A stretch of 64,000 bases of DNA from Diphasiastrum complanatum (GCA_029204225.1 CM055098.1:9217746-9281745), one strand, 5' to 3'. Shown: positions 1-13,862, counted from the first letter of the stretch. Notes: generated from the sequence alone by a model not told the origin. Program-made: numbers and translations.

Positions 1-20
1 ATGATGCCCCAAAATTTAAC

Positions 21-23
<3 letters not shown>

Positions 24-92
<69 letters not shown>
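24..92. repeat. (CT)n microsatellite
   Basis: A CT dinucleotide run with a single G interruption fills this stretch. It is simple repeat and explains the Ser-Leu and Arg-Glu reading frames seen here in all frames. Confidence 0.95.
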
Positions 93-97
<5 letters not shown>

Positions 98-247
98 CTC
101 TCTCAGATCCAACAAACTAAACAAAAATGCTGAATCATGCTAAACAAAAACCATGCTAAGTGTTCTGAACCAATCACCATCCTGCATCGTCCTGAACCGT
201 ACTGAAGCATTTTTCAACCATATGGAATCGTTTTTCAACCATACTCT

Positions 248-260
248 CCCCCCCCCCCCC

Positions 261-321
<61 letters not shown>
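248..321. repeat. C15 homopolymer followed by (TC)n microsatellite
   Basis: A run of 15 C (248-262) is followed by an almost pure TC dinucleotide tract to 321. Reading frames across it on both strands are only Ser-Leu or Arg-Glu repeats and are not genes. Homopolymer length may be inaccurate. Confidence 0.95.
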
Positions 322-324
<3 letters not shown>

Positions 325-442
325 GAACAGTACTGAATCGTTACACTGCTGTGAATAGGATCATCGTAATATATAATATCGGGCCACATGGCACCAAAAT
401 GGAGTACAATGATGTTCCATGAACATAATGAAAACTACACAA

Positions 443-3400
443 CTAAGGCTCGTCAGAGTCATGGTAGGAACCATCATCTAAATCTGTGCCTGACTGCAGA
501 TCCCAAGGGTCTGTAGATGAATCAGACCTGGAGGGAGCCATATGCCGTCGTGTGGCCCTGGCTCTGCCGTGTGCTTTGGCTCTCTGCTGCGTGCTCTGGC
601 TCTGGATCGTCCCCCTGCCTCTACCTCTGCCTCTGCCTCTCTCCTCTCCTCTGGCCCCCCTCTGCCTGCCCCCACCCTTGTGTCTACCCCTGCGTGTGTG
701 TGTCAGGTGGCTGTGATCCAACGCCCCGGGATGGCCCTACCCACTGTGATGATACCTGGCCGACGGCTGCCTGTGATGCTCCACTCCTGTCTACAAAAAG
801 CGAACTCAACCCCCCCTCCCAGAACCTCTAGGTCTCTCCCTAGGCCTACGTGTAGGAATGGCTGGCTCCTCCTCTGTCTCCGCATCAGGGTCCACCAGCA
901 AGTCAGCCAGGCTATCCCCTTGTGCCTCCGCCCCCATCTCCTCATCCTCCTCCGTATCCCCCTCAACCCACTCCTCCTCCTCCTGATAGTCAGCCCCGAG
1001 CTCCTCTCCACCCTCCAAGCCCTCATCATCCCCCTCCTCAGCCCTAGCCCTCTGCCTGTCTGCCCTCCTCGAACGCCGTAGAGCCCGTGCGTCAGCCTGC
1101 GCCTGTCTATATAGATCTCTATAGATCTCATCATCCATCTCCTCCTGCGTGGGTGGTGCCCGAGGAGCAACAGCTGCCGAATCCACCAAGCAAGTGTCAG
1201 GGTTCACCTGCAACCAAAAACAATACATTGTTGTCAGCAATTCATTACATAATTCAAAAGCAATTCAGTTCGTCAAAGCACAGCAAGAAACAGGGGGTGA
1301 TGATGTGATTCACCTCGATCATTTGTCCCCCTCTCAGCATACGGCCGTTGGTGTTCACAAACACCAATCGCCTACACTGCTCGATGGACAACCTGTTCCT
1401 CTTCTGCGTGTGATACAAGGCCCAGGTGCTCCAATTTCGCTCGCAAGCTCCTGCTGAACAGTCTTGTGTAAGGACTCTCTCGGCCAGTCGTCGTAGGTCA
1501 CCTGTGCCGCGCCCATGGTAGCCCCACCATGAAACAGGCCTCAACATATCCTCCCTCCGCCGACTCTACTCTCCATTGAAAGGAAACTAGTAGCGCTCAA
1601 AGATCAGCAGCTGGTATGCAATATTAGTGAGCATCGGACCTGTTGGTAGAAGAAAAAACATGGCTCGTGTAAGTCCTCTTGAATTCACACACTAGCAATG
1701 AGCACACTACAGTCACTACTGCAGTACTTAGCCTACCAAGCAATTTATCACATGTACCTGGTCCAGGCCATACGCGCTCCATGTACTCCACCCATCCTCG
1801 GTGCAGCTCCCGATCGTCCCGATCCCAAGTCTCGCGCCACAAGGGGTGCAATATGTGGGCTGCGGCGTGGATGGGTCGGTGGAAGTAGTCCTATCTGGCC
1901 TCCCAGATACGTGAGATCTCACGCCTCCTGCAGTAGGCAAATCACAACAATCATGTAACCATAGCTGCCATAGCATAAAAGAATCAAATCAGACTTGAGT
2001 GAGAAACAACAAACTAGACACTGAAGAGTCATACCTGTGCTCAACCAAGGCTGACGTCCGAATCCCCTTGCCGATGCGGTCCATGATCTCGTAAATGAGG
2101 CCGAGAGTGCACCCCTCACGGTCTACCAGGCGCAGCACTCTGAAAATGGGTAGAAGGACCCCAGTAGAACGGCTCACCGAACACAGTGGACCGGAAAAAT
2201 GCCGTATGTGGAATGTCCATGAACTCTCGGAAGGACTCGCTGGAAACATCCACCGCAATGCGTCCTTCACTAATACTAATCGCTCTAGCACCAAAAAGTA
2301 AAAGGCAAAGCGTGTGGGTGCTGGCTTCTTCAGGTTCAGGTGCGAGAAGGTGCGGAATAGGGCCAACACACGCCTCTTCCTGGTAACAAAAGTGACCAGG
2401 CGCATGGCCGTAGAAGTGACCTGCAACACAGACATCCAGTGAAAAATTTAGACAGTAGTTGAGATGTGTTTAGCAGCATGGAGCAGGCGTCAATCAAGAT
2501 AGCATAGCAAATGGAGAAACCAATACCTCTCTGATCCATGGAAGTGCACACATGTCATGGATGAGCAAGTCTATACAATGCGCAGCACAAGGTGTCCACA
2601 CAATGCTGGGGTGCTCCCTCGTCATATTCTCTCCCATCTGCTTGCAGTTCGAAGCGTTGTCCGTGACAACCTGAACCACATGCTCTACTCCAATGTCAAC
2701 AATAACATCTCTGATAACCTCCCATATAAAATCGGCTGTGATGGCGTCGCCACCTCGAGTGGCATCCACGCCACGTAGGAATACTGTGCCAAGTGGGCAA
2801 TAAACCAAGACATTGATGACGGATCGCTGACGAATGTCGGTCCATCCATCACTCAATATCGTGCATCCATACCTGCCACAAAACACGCATTAGCCGAATG
2901 CAAAAATTGCGCCATGAGTCAACCCTAAACGCATGCAATGGGTTTATGAAAACAAAGTACTTACATCTGCCAAGCTAAGCGAATGGAACTCAGCTCCCGC
3001 GTAATGGTCTCCTCCTCCTGACGAAGCATCCTGCCTTGCAATGCCTCTCGTCTGGGAGGCGTCCATGTAGCATCCACGGCTGCCATCTATGCGCAAAACT
3101 CTTTGAACACCCAAGTGTCAGCAACAGCAAAGGAAATGCCGCACTCGTAAAAGAACTGGCCAGCAAGTCGAGTGCACCGGGCATGCTGCTCTCTTTGTCA
3201 CCCGCATCGATCAAGGGTCTGCTGTCTGGGCCTTACCTCTCTGTGCTGTGCACATGGCACTCGTGGTCTAACACGCGAACCGGATGGCTGATCTGTGGGT
3301 GTATCACTCTCTCTGGGAGGACCTGTCGAACCATGTGCTGCATCTGCCGCCGAAGAAGAGGAGGGACGAGAAGGACACGCTGCTGCTGATCCAACCTGCT

Positions 3401-3659
3401 CATGTGATGCTCTCCCCTCTGAAGTAAGCCCTGCTGCTGTGGGTGGAACTGGAGTGGCACCGCCTGGACCATGCACTGCACCTAAACCCTGCCCAGAACG
3501 TGCTGTACTAGGCTCTGCACCCATAGTAGGCCGTGCCTGCATACCTATGACCTCTGCTTGTGAACCTACAGCTGCCCCTGCCCCCTGTCCATGTCTCTGT
3601 CCCTGTCCCTGTCTAGAAACCTGTGATGCAGCACCCTGTCTCTGTGATGGGTTGATCAT
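443..3659 (-). pseudogene. Decayed hAT-superfamily transposase, spliced, with in-frame stops
   Basis: On the minus strand I can trace a plant hAT transposase through GT-AG introns. Exons are about 3659-2965, 2872-2527, 2420-2035, 1927-1758, 1639-1314 and 1207 to about 806. The introns of 92-118 bp are 2964-2873, 2526-2421, 2034-1928, 1757-1640 and 1313-1208. Family landmarks occur in order: FFYECGISF, then SDGWTD, then VVTDNASNC (DUF659-type region), then TRFAFYFLVLERL, and finally the C-terminal dimerisation motif CSAGACERNWSTWALYHTQKRNRL. The tail is acidic, then Arg/Gly-rich and may run on to 443. In-frame stops lie at 3198-3200, near 3090, near 1890 and at two places near 1570-1590, so no functional enzyme can be made. 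The N-terminus (3659-3200) is Gln/Gly/Pro-rich and I cannot see a BED zinc finger. I could not define terminal inverted repeats. The family call is firm; exon ends are approximate. Confidence 0.85.
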
Positions 3660-3673
3660 GCAACTAGAGGAAC

Positions 3674-3747
3674 GTGAAAGAACTCATGACTTTGTGTTCT
3701 CCCAAACCTTGTGAAAGAACTCATGACTCTGTGTTCTCCCAAACCTT
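3674..3747. repeat. 37-bp tandem duplication
   Basis: Two adjacent 37-bp copies (3674-3710 and 3711-3747) both begin GTGAAAGAACTCATGAC and differ by one base. They sit between the hAT pseudogene and the copia fragment. Confidence 0.9.
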
Positions 3748-3793
3748 GGCAGTGTTTGATTCCTTCCGACCTCTGTTCCTTTCAATCATTATC

Positions 3794-4976
3794 ATGTCAC
3801 ATAGTGATCCAACTGTTGATGATGTTAATGGAGAGGCATCTTTAATTCAAAATCCAAGGAGGACATCAAGGAAAAGGCAAAAGCCATCAAGGATAAAATA
3901 TGATGATAAGGGCAAGCAAATTGTTGATGGTACAAATTTTGCTACTTTTGATAAACCTAGTTCTGTAGATGAATGAAGCAAGACAAAAAGCGGAGTGGAT
4001 CCAAGCAATGGATCTTGAGTATCAAGCTCTTATGAAGAACAACACATGGAGGTTGGTGGAGCTTCCTCAACACAAGAAGGCAATTGGATGCAAGTGGATT
4101 TTCAAGGTGAAGACAAACTAAGATGGACCTATCAACAAGTACAAAGCAATGTTGGTGTCAAAAGGGTATTGATTATGAATAAACCTTTGCTCTCGTGGAA
4201 AAGGTGGTAAGCACTCAAATCATCATTTCTCTTGCAACACTTTATGGTTGGGATGTATGGCAAATGGATGTTTTCAATGCTTTCTTGAATGGAGATGTTG
4301 AAGAGGAGGTTTACATGAAGCAACCCAAGGGCTTCATTTCACAAAGCAAGCCTAATCATGTGTGCCTACTTCAAAATAGTTTTTATGGGCTTAAGCAAGC
4401 ATCAAGGAGTTGGTATGCTAAGCTTAATACTTTTTTACTTTCTCAAAATTTCATCATGAGTGAGTATGATCATTCACTCTACTTTAGAATGAATGGTAAT
4501 GATGTTACTATCCTCTTAATTTATGTGTAAGTGGTGGTAATAAGTGAGATATAGATGACATCAAGATAGCACTTAATGAGGAGTTTGAAGTTCATGATCT
4601 TGGTCATTTGTAGTATATCTTAGGGATAGAAGTAAGTAGGACTTCTCAAACTACTTTCATTTGTCAAGAGAAGTTTGGTAACTCTATTGTCAAGACATCT
4701 CATATGGATGTTTCTAATTTTGTTGCTACACCTATGGAATCAAATGTAAAGCTAACTATAAGAGGTAATGAAAGATCCTTCAAGGACATTACTCTCTATA
4801 GGAAGTTAGTAGGATCTCTCATCTATCTAACCATCACAAGACCTGATTTGAGCTATTGTGGTGGTAGATTAAGTCAATTGATGCAACCATCAAGTCTTGA
4901 AAGCTGTGATATGCTTCAAACAATCTTTCCTTATTCAAATAGAATGGTCATAAGCAGTATCGCAAAGTTTCAATAA
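3794..4976 (+). pseudogene. Ty1/copia reverse transcriptase fragment
   Basis: This holds part of a copia polyprotein in broken frames. First comes the linker after integrase (SRIKYDDKGKQIVDG, 3794-3976). Next is the start of RT, with NNTWRLVELP and IGCKWIFKVK near 4035-4110. RT core follows, with WQMDVFNAFLNGDVEEEVYM and FYGLKQASRSWY (4195-4530), then the region after the catalytic box (RKLVGSLIYLTITRPDLSY, 4704-4880). Stops interrupt it near 3974, 4120 and 4528. The YVDD catalytic box is lost: the frame reads LLIYV then a stop. Gag, protease and integrase are absent on the left and RNase H on the right. It lies in the intron upstream of the first visible carboxypeptidase exon and is on the same strand as that gene. 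Confidence 0.85.
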
Positions 4977-5189
4977 CCGAAAGGTTCTTTATGTTGTTGT
5001 CAAAGAATTTGAAAGCAGTCTGTATTGGTGTTTAATTAGCTCGCATGACATAACCAATATTCTTATGAAACATTTACCATTGAAAGAAACAGTGAAAACT
5101 AAAATTTGTGAATCAATATCTGTTTATCTAAAGCATTCATTTAAAACACGTGTTTGCTCCACATTTTATTCTTTTGTCTTATTATGCAG

Positions 5190-8100
5190 GTGAATGATCC
5201 TGATGCAGCAAAAGCTACCATCTACGATTCATGGATTGCTGCCAGTGCAGATACTTCGCCCATTGTAAGTGTATTGATGCTGCATCTTATCAATGCAACT
5301 TGTGACGAAGCTTAATCTTATAATATTATTATCTACATCTTCAATCTACTTACTTATGATTATTGAGTCTAGTACCCAAGAGATTCAAGTTTATTTCAAG
5401 ACTCAAAATTTGAATAGCAGCTATGCTTGGGTGCTGAAGAGACCATAAGTGCTCCTTCTGTACACTGAGGTCTTAAATGATACGTATATTGGCTAAAATT
5501 TCTGCTTTCTATGCAATTGGTCTGATGTTCTTTTTGCACTCTTGTTTAGTATCTCATTGTAATATTCAACAGTCATGCAAACACTGAAGGGTGGAAGTAT
5601 TAGATCTTCACTTGTTCACAAGTGTTCCATAGAGGATATTGTTCCAAGTTAGAGCTGTAAAGCATGTGGATATTGGACACACACACTCTTGGGTGTCTAG
5701 TATCTACACTTTTTCAATTTAGTATTTTCTCACTTTTTCAATCTAATGTTGAGGAACTCGAGTGATATTTGCCATGTACGCTTCAATCCTAAACAATTAT
5801 GAGTTATAATTATTTTTACTGAATCCCTATAAATGTTATGGTTTCATATTTTTCTGAGTATGGTGTTGTTTTCAGTTTAGAGTTTATTGATTTGAATGTG
5901 GTATGTTTGGTACAGATTTTACGTAAGGAATATATGAAATATATATTGAGTATAAATTCCTTAATTTACTTGATGGATTGTAATTCCAGCACAAGATCCA
6001 AAATCCATACCTCAAGGCAAATTTCCTTGACCAGTAGAACCTTTTCAATGTTTACCATCACAGTGCACTTTCGCCCTTTGTATTAATGTTTTTGTATTTC
6101 ACGTATGCCATTGGAAAATTTCAAAATCTAGACAAAATGATGAAGTTTCTAACTCTTTGTGATTGTTACGTTTATAAAACTTTAAGCAACATGTGGAAAA
6201 TTAGGACGTTGTCTGGTCATTAGACTTTTTCTGCGATATAACTTGTAATGTACTTTCAATGTTGAGTTACATTTGTCTGCCTATTGTATAATTTCTCCAG
6301 ATTTTGGATGGTTTCTAGTTTAATGTCACAATGGTTCTGAGAATATTTTTGGCAGATTGATAGACTGGGAGGAGGGGGCTCTGACTATGCAGCATTCATC
6401 CAACATGCTGGTGTACCTGCCATAGACTTCGGCTTTGGAGGAGGTAACTAGCTTCATTGTCAATAATAATGATCTGTATAAGTGGGTTAATAACTTATCA
6501 GTCATGAATGTGTCTTTGGGAACCTATTTGCACCGTAGATCTGGGATCTCCATGTTTAAGACTATGGTAACTAAAGATCGGGGTCGCCTTTTTCTCCTTA
6601 TCAGCCCATTTAACTTTTCACATCCACAGTAATTTATGACCAAAACATCCACAGAATGCAGCGTATATACAGAATAAGCAAGCTGGTCCATCAACGAAGA
6701 ACAAAAAAATGACAATCTCCTGAATTTGTTGATAGGAACAATCTGAATTCAAGTTAGAGCCATACTAAACTGATCTATGTTGTTTTAAGATAGTCTATCA
6801 GCAATCCACCTTCAATAATGACAATAATGAGGATGGCATGCCCATTATTAGGTGCTATCCCCATTCCCTACCCATGCCCTATTTTAGGGTTATTAGTCAA
6901 TATATGTCCTAGTTGTAACAAGGGGGCCTACTAAGAAAATTTAGCGGGTCATTATTTATGAGCTTTTGACATTGCCACTATACTTAGAACACTCTTTTTA
7001 GCCTATGGTTACGATTTCAAGTTGTTTTGAGATGGTGAACTTGAACGAGTCCATTTTGGGCAAAGCAAGAAAGTTCGATTGCGTTTCCAACTCAGTATTC
7101 GGAAATTCAAGATGAAGAGTATATTTATGGAGAAGGAGCTCTAGGATATCATGACAAGGGTGGAGCTGAGGCCAAACACGACTCCTACAGATATGAGAGC
7201 CTATGACAAAAGCGCGCAAAAGGCATTATCATTGATAAAATTTTTGGTGAAAGACCATGTGGTCACGCACATTGGTGATGTTGTGACGCTGAGAGGCACT
7301 TGGGAAGCATTGAGAACTTAGTATCAAACCCAAACCCATCTCGTATGATGTTTTTGAAAACAAAGCTGAATGCCATACGAATGGAGAACAATGAGAGTGC
7401 GGGATCCTTTATCACTAGAATGAAGAAATTGAGGGATCAATTAACTGCTATTAACAAGCTTGTAAGAGATGTGGAGTTAGTCCATATGGACATGAGTGGT
7501 GGCTACAAATCTTTGTGAATGGAATTGTGTCAAGGGAGAGATTACCCACCCTTGAAGATCTACACGAAATCCTATTACAGGAACAACAGAGGCGTGAGGT
7601 GGCAAAATCGCTGCAAGCCAAACAAGAAGATCAAGCTTTGCTAACCAAGGGCAAAAAAAACGGTTGGAAGCGAATTCCAAAGAAGGGCAAGGATGACGAA
7701 GATCATGGAGTGTCATCTTTGAAGTCAGAAAAGAAAAAGGGCAAATGCTATTGTTGCCAAAAACAGGGCCATTGGACTAGGGCATGCTAGAAGAAGAAAG
7801 TGGATATCTATAAGGGAAGCTTCTCAAGATCCTGCTTACAAGATAAATACAATGGAAAACACACTATGGAGAAACCACCCAACCAAGTAGAAGCATCCAA
7901 TCAAACTCTAGAAGCTTCACCCCCAAGCCAAGGATTAGGAAGCATGAAAGTAGAGTGAGAGCCTGGCGAATCAATCACAAATGTGAGGAGTAGGGCGAGT
8001 TTGTCCTCTTTTTATTGGTATAGTGTTTAGCTCCATCCTGAGCACTACGGATACTATCCTTAGCCACTTGCAACATCTCTTGCATATCATGCAAAAAATC

Positions 8101-11100
8101 AGCAACCTTCTAGATCTTAATAGACTTCGTCTCAACATTTACCGGAGATCTAGGTTGAAAACCGTACATAAGCATAAAAGGACTGTAACTTGTAGCAGAA
8201 TGTTTTCTACTATTATATGCAAAATCAATCAGTGGGAGATAATCTTCCCAATGAAATTGCTTGTGAGAAACATAAGTCCTCAAAATATCTTCCATAGTTT
8301 GATTAGTCCTTTCTGTTTGGCCATCTGATTCAGGATGATCAGAAGAACTTAAACTCAAGGAAGTTTCTAGTTTATGGAATACTGCTGACCAAAAGTGACC
8401 TGTGAACTTAGGATTTCTATCACTAACAATGTCACTTGGCAGACCATACAACCAAAATAATCTTTCAACAAGATCTAGGCTAAATTAGAAGCCTTTATAG
8501 TTGACTTGGCTGGTATGAATGTAGCTAACTTAGTTAACCGATCCACCACAATCCAAATAGAATCATTTTGCCATTGGGTCTTCGGAAGTCCAACTACAAA
8601 ATACATAGATATGCTTTCCCATCTCTTATCAAGGATATCTAACGGATGCAACAAACCACCAGCCTTATGGTGTTCAGCCTTTGCTAGTTGACAGGGCTTG
8701 CATTTAGTCACATATGACTCGACATATGGCTTGAGCTTTGGCCAATAAAATTCTCTCTTAACCAAGTCCAGAGTCCTGTGTATACTGGGATGTCTTGCAC
8801 AAGGTATATCATGACATTCAAACAAAATCTTACATTTGAGCTCATCATCCCTAAGTACACAAACTTTCTCATTCCGAAATGGTAAATTGTTCCACAATCT
8901 TCTTATCTTTCTTAGTTAGTTGAGTCCCCTGTGTTTCTGACTCAACGTTGTCCGCATTTCTTCTAGTCTGAACAATGTTCCAAATATGACCAAAATGAGA
9001 GTCTGATTCATATTTTCCTCTCAGTGAAAGATATAGATCCGTGGAAATCTTGTTGAATGACAACTCGTTTAGTTCACCAATCCAACTAAGAGCCTCTACA
9101 ACTTGATTAGAGTTGCCTCTTATGTAACAGATTTCATGATCGAATTCTTGCATCAATTCATTCCCTTCTCCCCCAAAGATCATGTTGGTTGCAAAAATAC
9201 TTAAGAGGCTGGTGATCCATATACACTATAAACTTACTACCATACAAGTAGTTTCTCTAGGTTTTAAGTGCATGGATTACAGAAAACAATTTCTTTTTCC
9301 TGCATAACGTAACTGGGAACCAGTGAATTTTTTGCTCTCAAATGCTGGTGGCCTATCTATTTGTAATAGAACCGCTCCAACTGCAACATCACTTGCGTCC
9401 GTTCTCATGACGCAAGGTAAATATGGATTTGCAATTTGTAACACGGGAGCTGAAACAACCATTGTTTTAAGTTTCTCAAAACATTGATTCAATTCCTTGT
9501 TCCAAACAATAGGCAAACTAGGTTGATTCCTCTTTTTCTTTTTATTAACGAATCCTTTTGTTAGATTATTGAGCAGAGCTGCTCACTTAGCATAATCCTC
9601 AATAAATCTCTTGAAGAAAAGTGTAAATCCTAAAAATGACTTTACTTGCCTCACAGTGCCCGGAACTGGCCACTTAATCACAATCTTGATTTTATCCTCG
9701 TCAATCTTGATCCCATTAACTGTGATCCTATGACCGAGATAAAACAACTCTTGCCTAAAGAATTCACACTCGGACTGCCAGAGTTTCATCAAGACGATTT
9801 TTAAGTGCTCTATGTGTTCCACCAAGGATCTACTGTAAATAAGAAATGTCGTCTAAGAATACTACGACAAACTTCCCCAAATATGGACAAAATAAATCAT
9901 TCATCATTTGCTGAAACGTTGCTGGAGCATTCGTTAATCCAAATGGCAACACTATGAACTCATAATGACCAAATCTAGAACAAAATCCTATCTTTTGGAA
10001 ATCTTCTAATTTAATTTTTATTTGATGGTACCCTGTCCTGAAATCAATCTTGGTGAAATATTTAGCTCCACCCACAGTGATCTACAAGGTCATCCATCCT
10101 GGGTAATGGATATTTATTTTTGACAGTCACCTTATTTAGCCTCTTATAATCAACACACATACGGAAACCTCCATCTTTCTTGGCTTTAAGAAGAATAGGA
10201 GCGCCCCATGGTGATTTACTAGGTTGTATAACGCCCCATCCTCAGATAGTTTTCTATTTGATTTGAAATCTCTATCTCCTCTTTCTGAGAAAACCTATAA
10301 GGTTGTCTAGAGACAGGTTGACTTCCTAGAATTAACTCAATCCTGTGGTCTACTGACCTAGGACAAACCATGAGGTAATTCAGATGGAAAAACATCTCTA
10401 AATTCATTTATGATCTGTTCTTTCATTGCTTGTTCATGAGCTAAATTTACTGAGTTAAGAATTGCTAAGAATTCACAACCATTTCAGGAACATCCACAAC
10501 TGGAATAGCACAAATAGAAAAAACTTCATACTCAGAATAATCCAATGCTTCCATTTCATTAACTGTAGAAATCTTATCCAACGGACGTACAAAATTACTG
10601 CCAAATAATGTAACTACCTTATCACCCTCCTTGAAAGTGAGAATATGTTTCTCAAAATCAATTATTAGAGAAGACGATTTACTAAATAACCACTCGTAAC
10701 CTAAAATTAAATCAGTACAAGCTAGGTCGAAAACATGAAAAGTAACTAATTCTATGTGTCTTTGCATTAAAATCCGAGCTTTAGGACTTTTATGTTCCAA
10801 GTCTCCAACCCTGCCCTGAAGCTAGATAAAATATATATCTATGATTGTCGATTTCAATTTCCAAGCTGAGTTTCTGCACAAGACCAGAATCAATAAAATT
10901 ATGAGTTGAACCATTGTCCAATACAATAGTCACTTCTTGATCTTAAACTGTGCCAATTAAATGGAAAAGTTCATTAGGCAAGAAAGAAGTAGTATTGAAA
11001 GAACATTCACACTCACAATCTGTCAGGTTAATTTCCAAATTTTACTATTGCCTCCTGGGATCCCAATCATATGAGCAGACATTTTCTTCCTTTTTGGCCA

Positions 11101-13862
11101 AACTTCATCATATGTCCAGGCTTCTTTCAGATGAAACATAAGTTCTCCTTTTTAGCCTTTTCCTGGGACATAGATTTCTTAAATCTCTTTCTCTTCGGCT
11201 TCTTCGGTTCCGATTATGCTTGATCTAATTCGTCAAAATATTTTGCTTGGTCCGGACCGTGCTTCTTTCCCTTTTTGGTTTTCAAAGTGGTTGGAATTTG
11301 CGCAAACAACTTCCTGAATGCCACCATTGTGGAATCATATGCTTTCGCAATCCGAAACGCATCCTTGAGGTTTTGAAGCAATTTCGCCTTTGTTTTGATA
11401 GTCGACTGGCAAACCTAGGACAAACTGCCAAAGTGCCAACTATGCATCGAATGATGGAATCCTATTCCATAGGTCCATGAATTTCTAGATATAAGAGTCC
11501 AAGCTCTTTGTACCCATTTTGTAGTTCACGAACTTTAGGTAGTAGTCAACATCATCCGCTATCACGAAAGGTTTCTTGAAAACTTCCGAAAAAGAATTCC
11601 AGGTAGTTGGCTTCACCGGTAGAATTCTCCACCACGATAACGCTTTGCCGCGTAAGAACAACACGACACTTTCAATTTTCTTCTCATCTGGAACTCCATG
11701 CAGGTTGAAGTAACTGCTCTACTTAGCGAGCCAGTCTTCGACGACTTAAGGTTTCTTCTCCTTCTTCTCCCCCGAATAAATCTCCAGTTGAAAATCGAGA
11801 TTGGGTGAAGACATCAAGTTGACATGGTTCAACAGAACTTCCATTTGCTGGTCTCTCATCTGATTACGATTATTGATATCATTAAGCGCTGTACTCAACT
11901 GCTGACAAATCACCATATAAGATGGTGCACCTGGATTTGCAGCTTGATTTGAAATTTACTTGGCCATCTCGATTTATCTATTCCTGGAAATTGTTAAAAT
12001 TAGTTAATATCTGATTAATCTGTTGTGAAGTACAGTTGACCAAATAGTTAATATTTGACTCCAGCATGGTCAAATCACCATTTTTAGTACATTTCATAGA
12101 TAATTCAAGAACCTGGAAAAATCTAAAAATTTTGAGCTTTCGCACTTTTAATTTTTTAGAATTTTTTTTACGTTATTTAAAAATTTGTCAAAAAACATTG
12201 TCAGTTTTTTAGGCAGTCGAAAGCGAAAAAACGATTGACTGTTTAATTCCTAATAATACTGAATTAATGTCTATCAAGCATGCATGACATGCGAGATTAA
12301 CTGATTTTTTTGACTTTACGGAATTTTACGTAAATTACAGTTCCACGGAAATTGTTTGCCGTAAACCCAGATTTGTATCCTATCAGTCAGAGCACATGCG
12401 TATAACCACTCAAAACAGATCTAAACAACTCATGCATGTCAGAATCACTCTAAGAATCAACATGCTGACATTCCTTGCACCCCCACAAATTAGGGACTTG
12501 CATGCAATCAGAACAATTCAAAATTTTGCCAATTTTACTCACAAAATTGCAAAACTTCAGATGATCATATCTTTGGCTACAAGACACCAAATTAGGTGCT
12601 ATAAAGCTCAGAACAGAGGGAGACCTATTGAACAAGACACTTGCCACATCAGCCTACCACTTAGGATTCACACGTGCGAGTTCAGAACAGCCAAAAAACT
12701 TATAGTAGGGCGCTTTTTGTAGACCCAATCTTTAAAAAACGTGCAAAGACCGGCCTAAGCCAAAAAGTGATGCTACCATCAGTCTTAAATGGTCAATTAC
12801 AGTTCCATGAAGCTTTCATAGAGGTCCTATGAAGCAGTATGGGTTGAGAACCATGAATTCTTGATTTCTAGAAGTCAAAATAGCACCAAACTTGATGGAA
12901 ATGAAATTTAAGCCTCCACCCACCAATTTACAGGTTTGATAGCTTGCTGGGAATGTGAAAAGGAATACTAATGATGCTGTAAAAAATCTAGTATGAGACC
13001 CTTATGGATTTAGAGAAATCCATCTCCCAAATCACCAAAATTGGTCAATTTTTGCCCTTTTTTGACTTCCTACAAGCTCAATTGCTGGAATTCTTGGCTC
13101 TAACTTCAAAGAAAGCTTCTAAAGACTATGATTCACCTCTTTACTAGCTTTTCATGGTGTTCTACAGCCACCTACTATCCAATTTTATGAAAAAAACAAG
13201 CAAAAATAATGGATTTTGGCTTTTTTCTCAACACATCATGGAAATTTATAGCAAGAAACCTTTTATCCAACACAGGCAACCCAATTTATAGGATTATAAC
13301 CATCTAATTGATGTAATCTTGCTGGATTTTGGTTCTTACTATCTATTTTGTGTGAAAGAGCATGGAAAAACAAGCAATTTTGACCAAAACATAGCCTAGA
13401 ATCCTAAATCATGGGAAGATCCTACATGCATCATTAATTTCAACTCTAATATGAAAGTACACTTGCTGGAAAATTCAGATCCACACTAGTTTTGAGTTAC
13501 AACAAGCTAAAGCTCCAAAACAACACAAATTGGTTTCCTAGCACAATTATTCATAAACCACAAAGAAATTAAGAGAGACATGGATCATGCAAATTGAAAT
13601 TGAGAAGATCCACCAACTTGCAACTTTGCTCCACTCTTGGATGAGAATACTAGTTGATCTCCACCAAAGCTCCAATGAAAAGCACCACCTCTCCAAGCTT
13701 TGTAAGCCTTGCTCTGATACCACTATAAGGGAAGCTCCTCAAGATCCTGCTTACAAGATAAACTCAAAAAGGAGTGTTTTCCTGCTGCAGAGTGGGAAGA
13801 GGCAATACCCGGGCCCGAGCAGAAGGCCCGAGCCCGACCCATCTCAGGAGGGAGAACGCGCC

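Larger units (their letters stand above)
7810..13762 (-). mobile_element. Ty3/gypsy retrotransposon, decayed, inside the carboxypeptidase intron
   Basis: On the minus strand the order is a Met-tRNA-type primer site (complement of GCTCTGATACCA near 13711-13722), a 1.7-kb leader, gag, protease, RT, RNase H and integrase, which defines a gypsy element. A segment of about 35 bp beginning CTATAAGGGAAGC is repeated at 7810-7849 and 13724-13762. It fits the inner ends of a 3' and a 5' LTR, but the similarity stops after that, so LTR limits are uncertain. No chromodomain is visible after integrase. Every domain is broken by stops or frameshifts. Confidence 0.75.

Noticed and set aside
153-422. Open frames on both strands with Ser-Leu or Arg-Glu runs
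   Set aside because: They are translations of the CT/GA microsatellite and have no coding signature.
542-1081. 179-codon plus-strand frame
   Set aside because: It is the antisense of the low-complexity hAT C-terminal tail and is Leu/Pro-rich without domains.
3295-3714. 139-codon plus-strand frame rich in Cys and Pro
   Set aside because: It is the shadow of the Gly/Gln-rich hAT N-terminus on the other strand.
8110-10945. Endogenous pararetrovirus (caulimovirid) as source of the RT and protease
   Set aside because: The order protease-RT-RNase H-integrase with an H2C2/DDE integrase is that of Ty3/gypsy. Pararetroviruses lack integrase, and no movement protein is visible.
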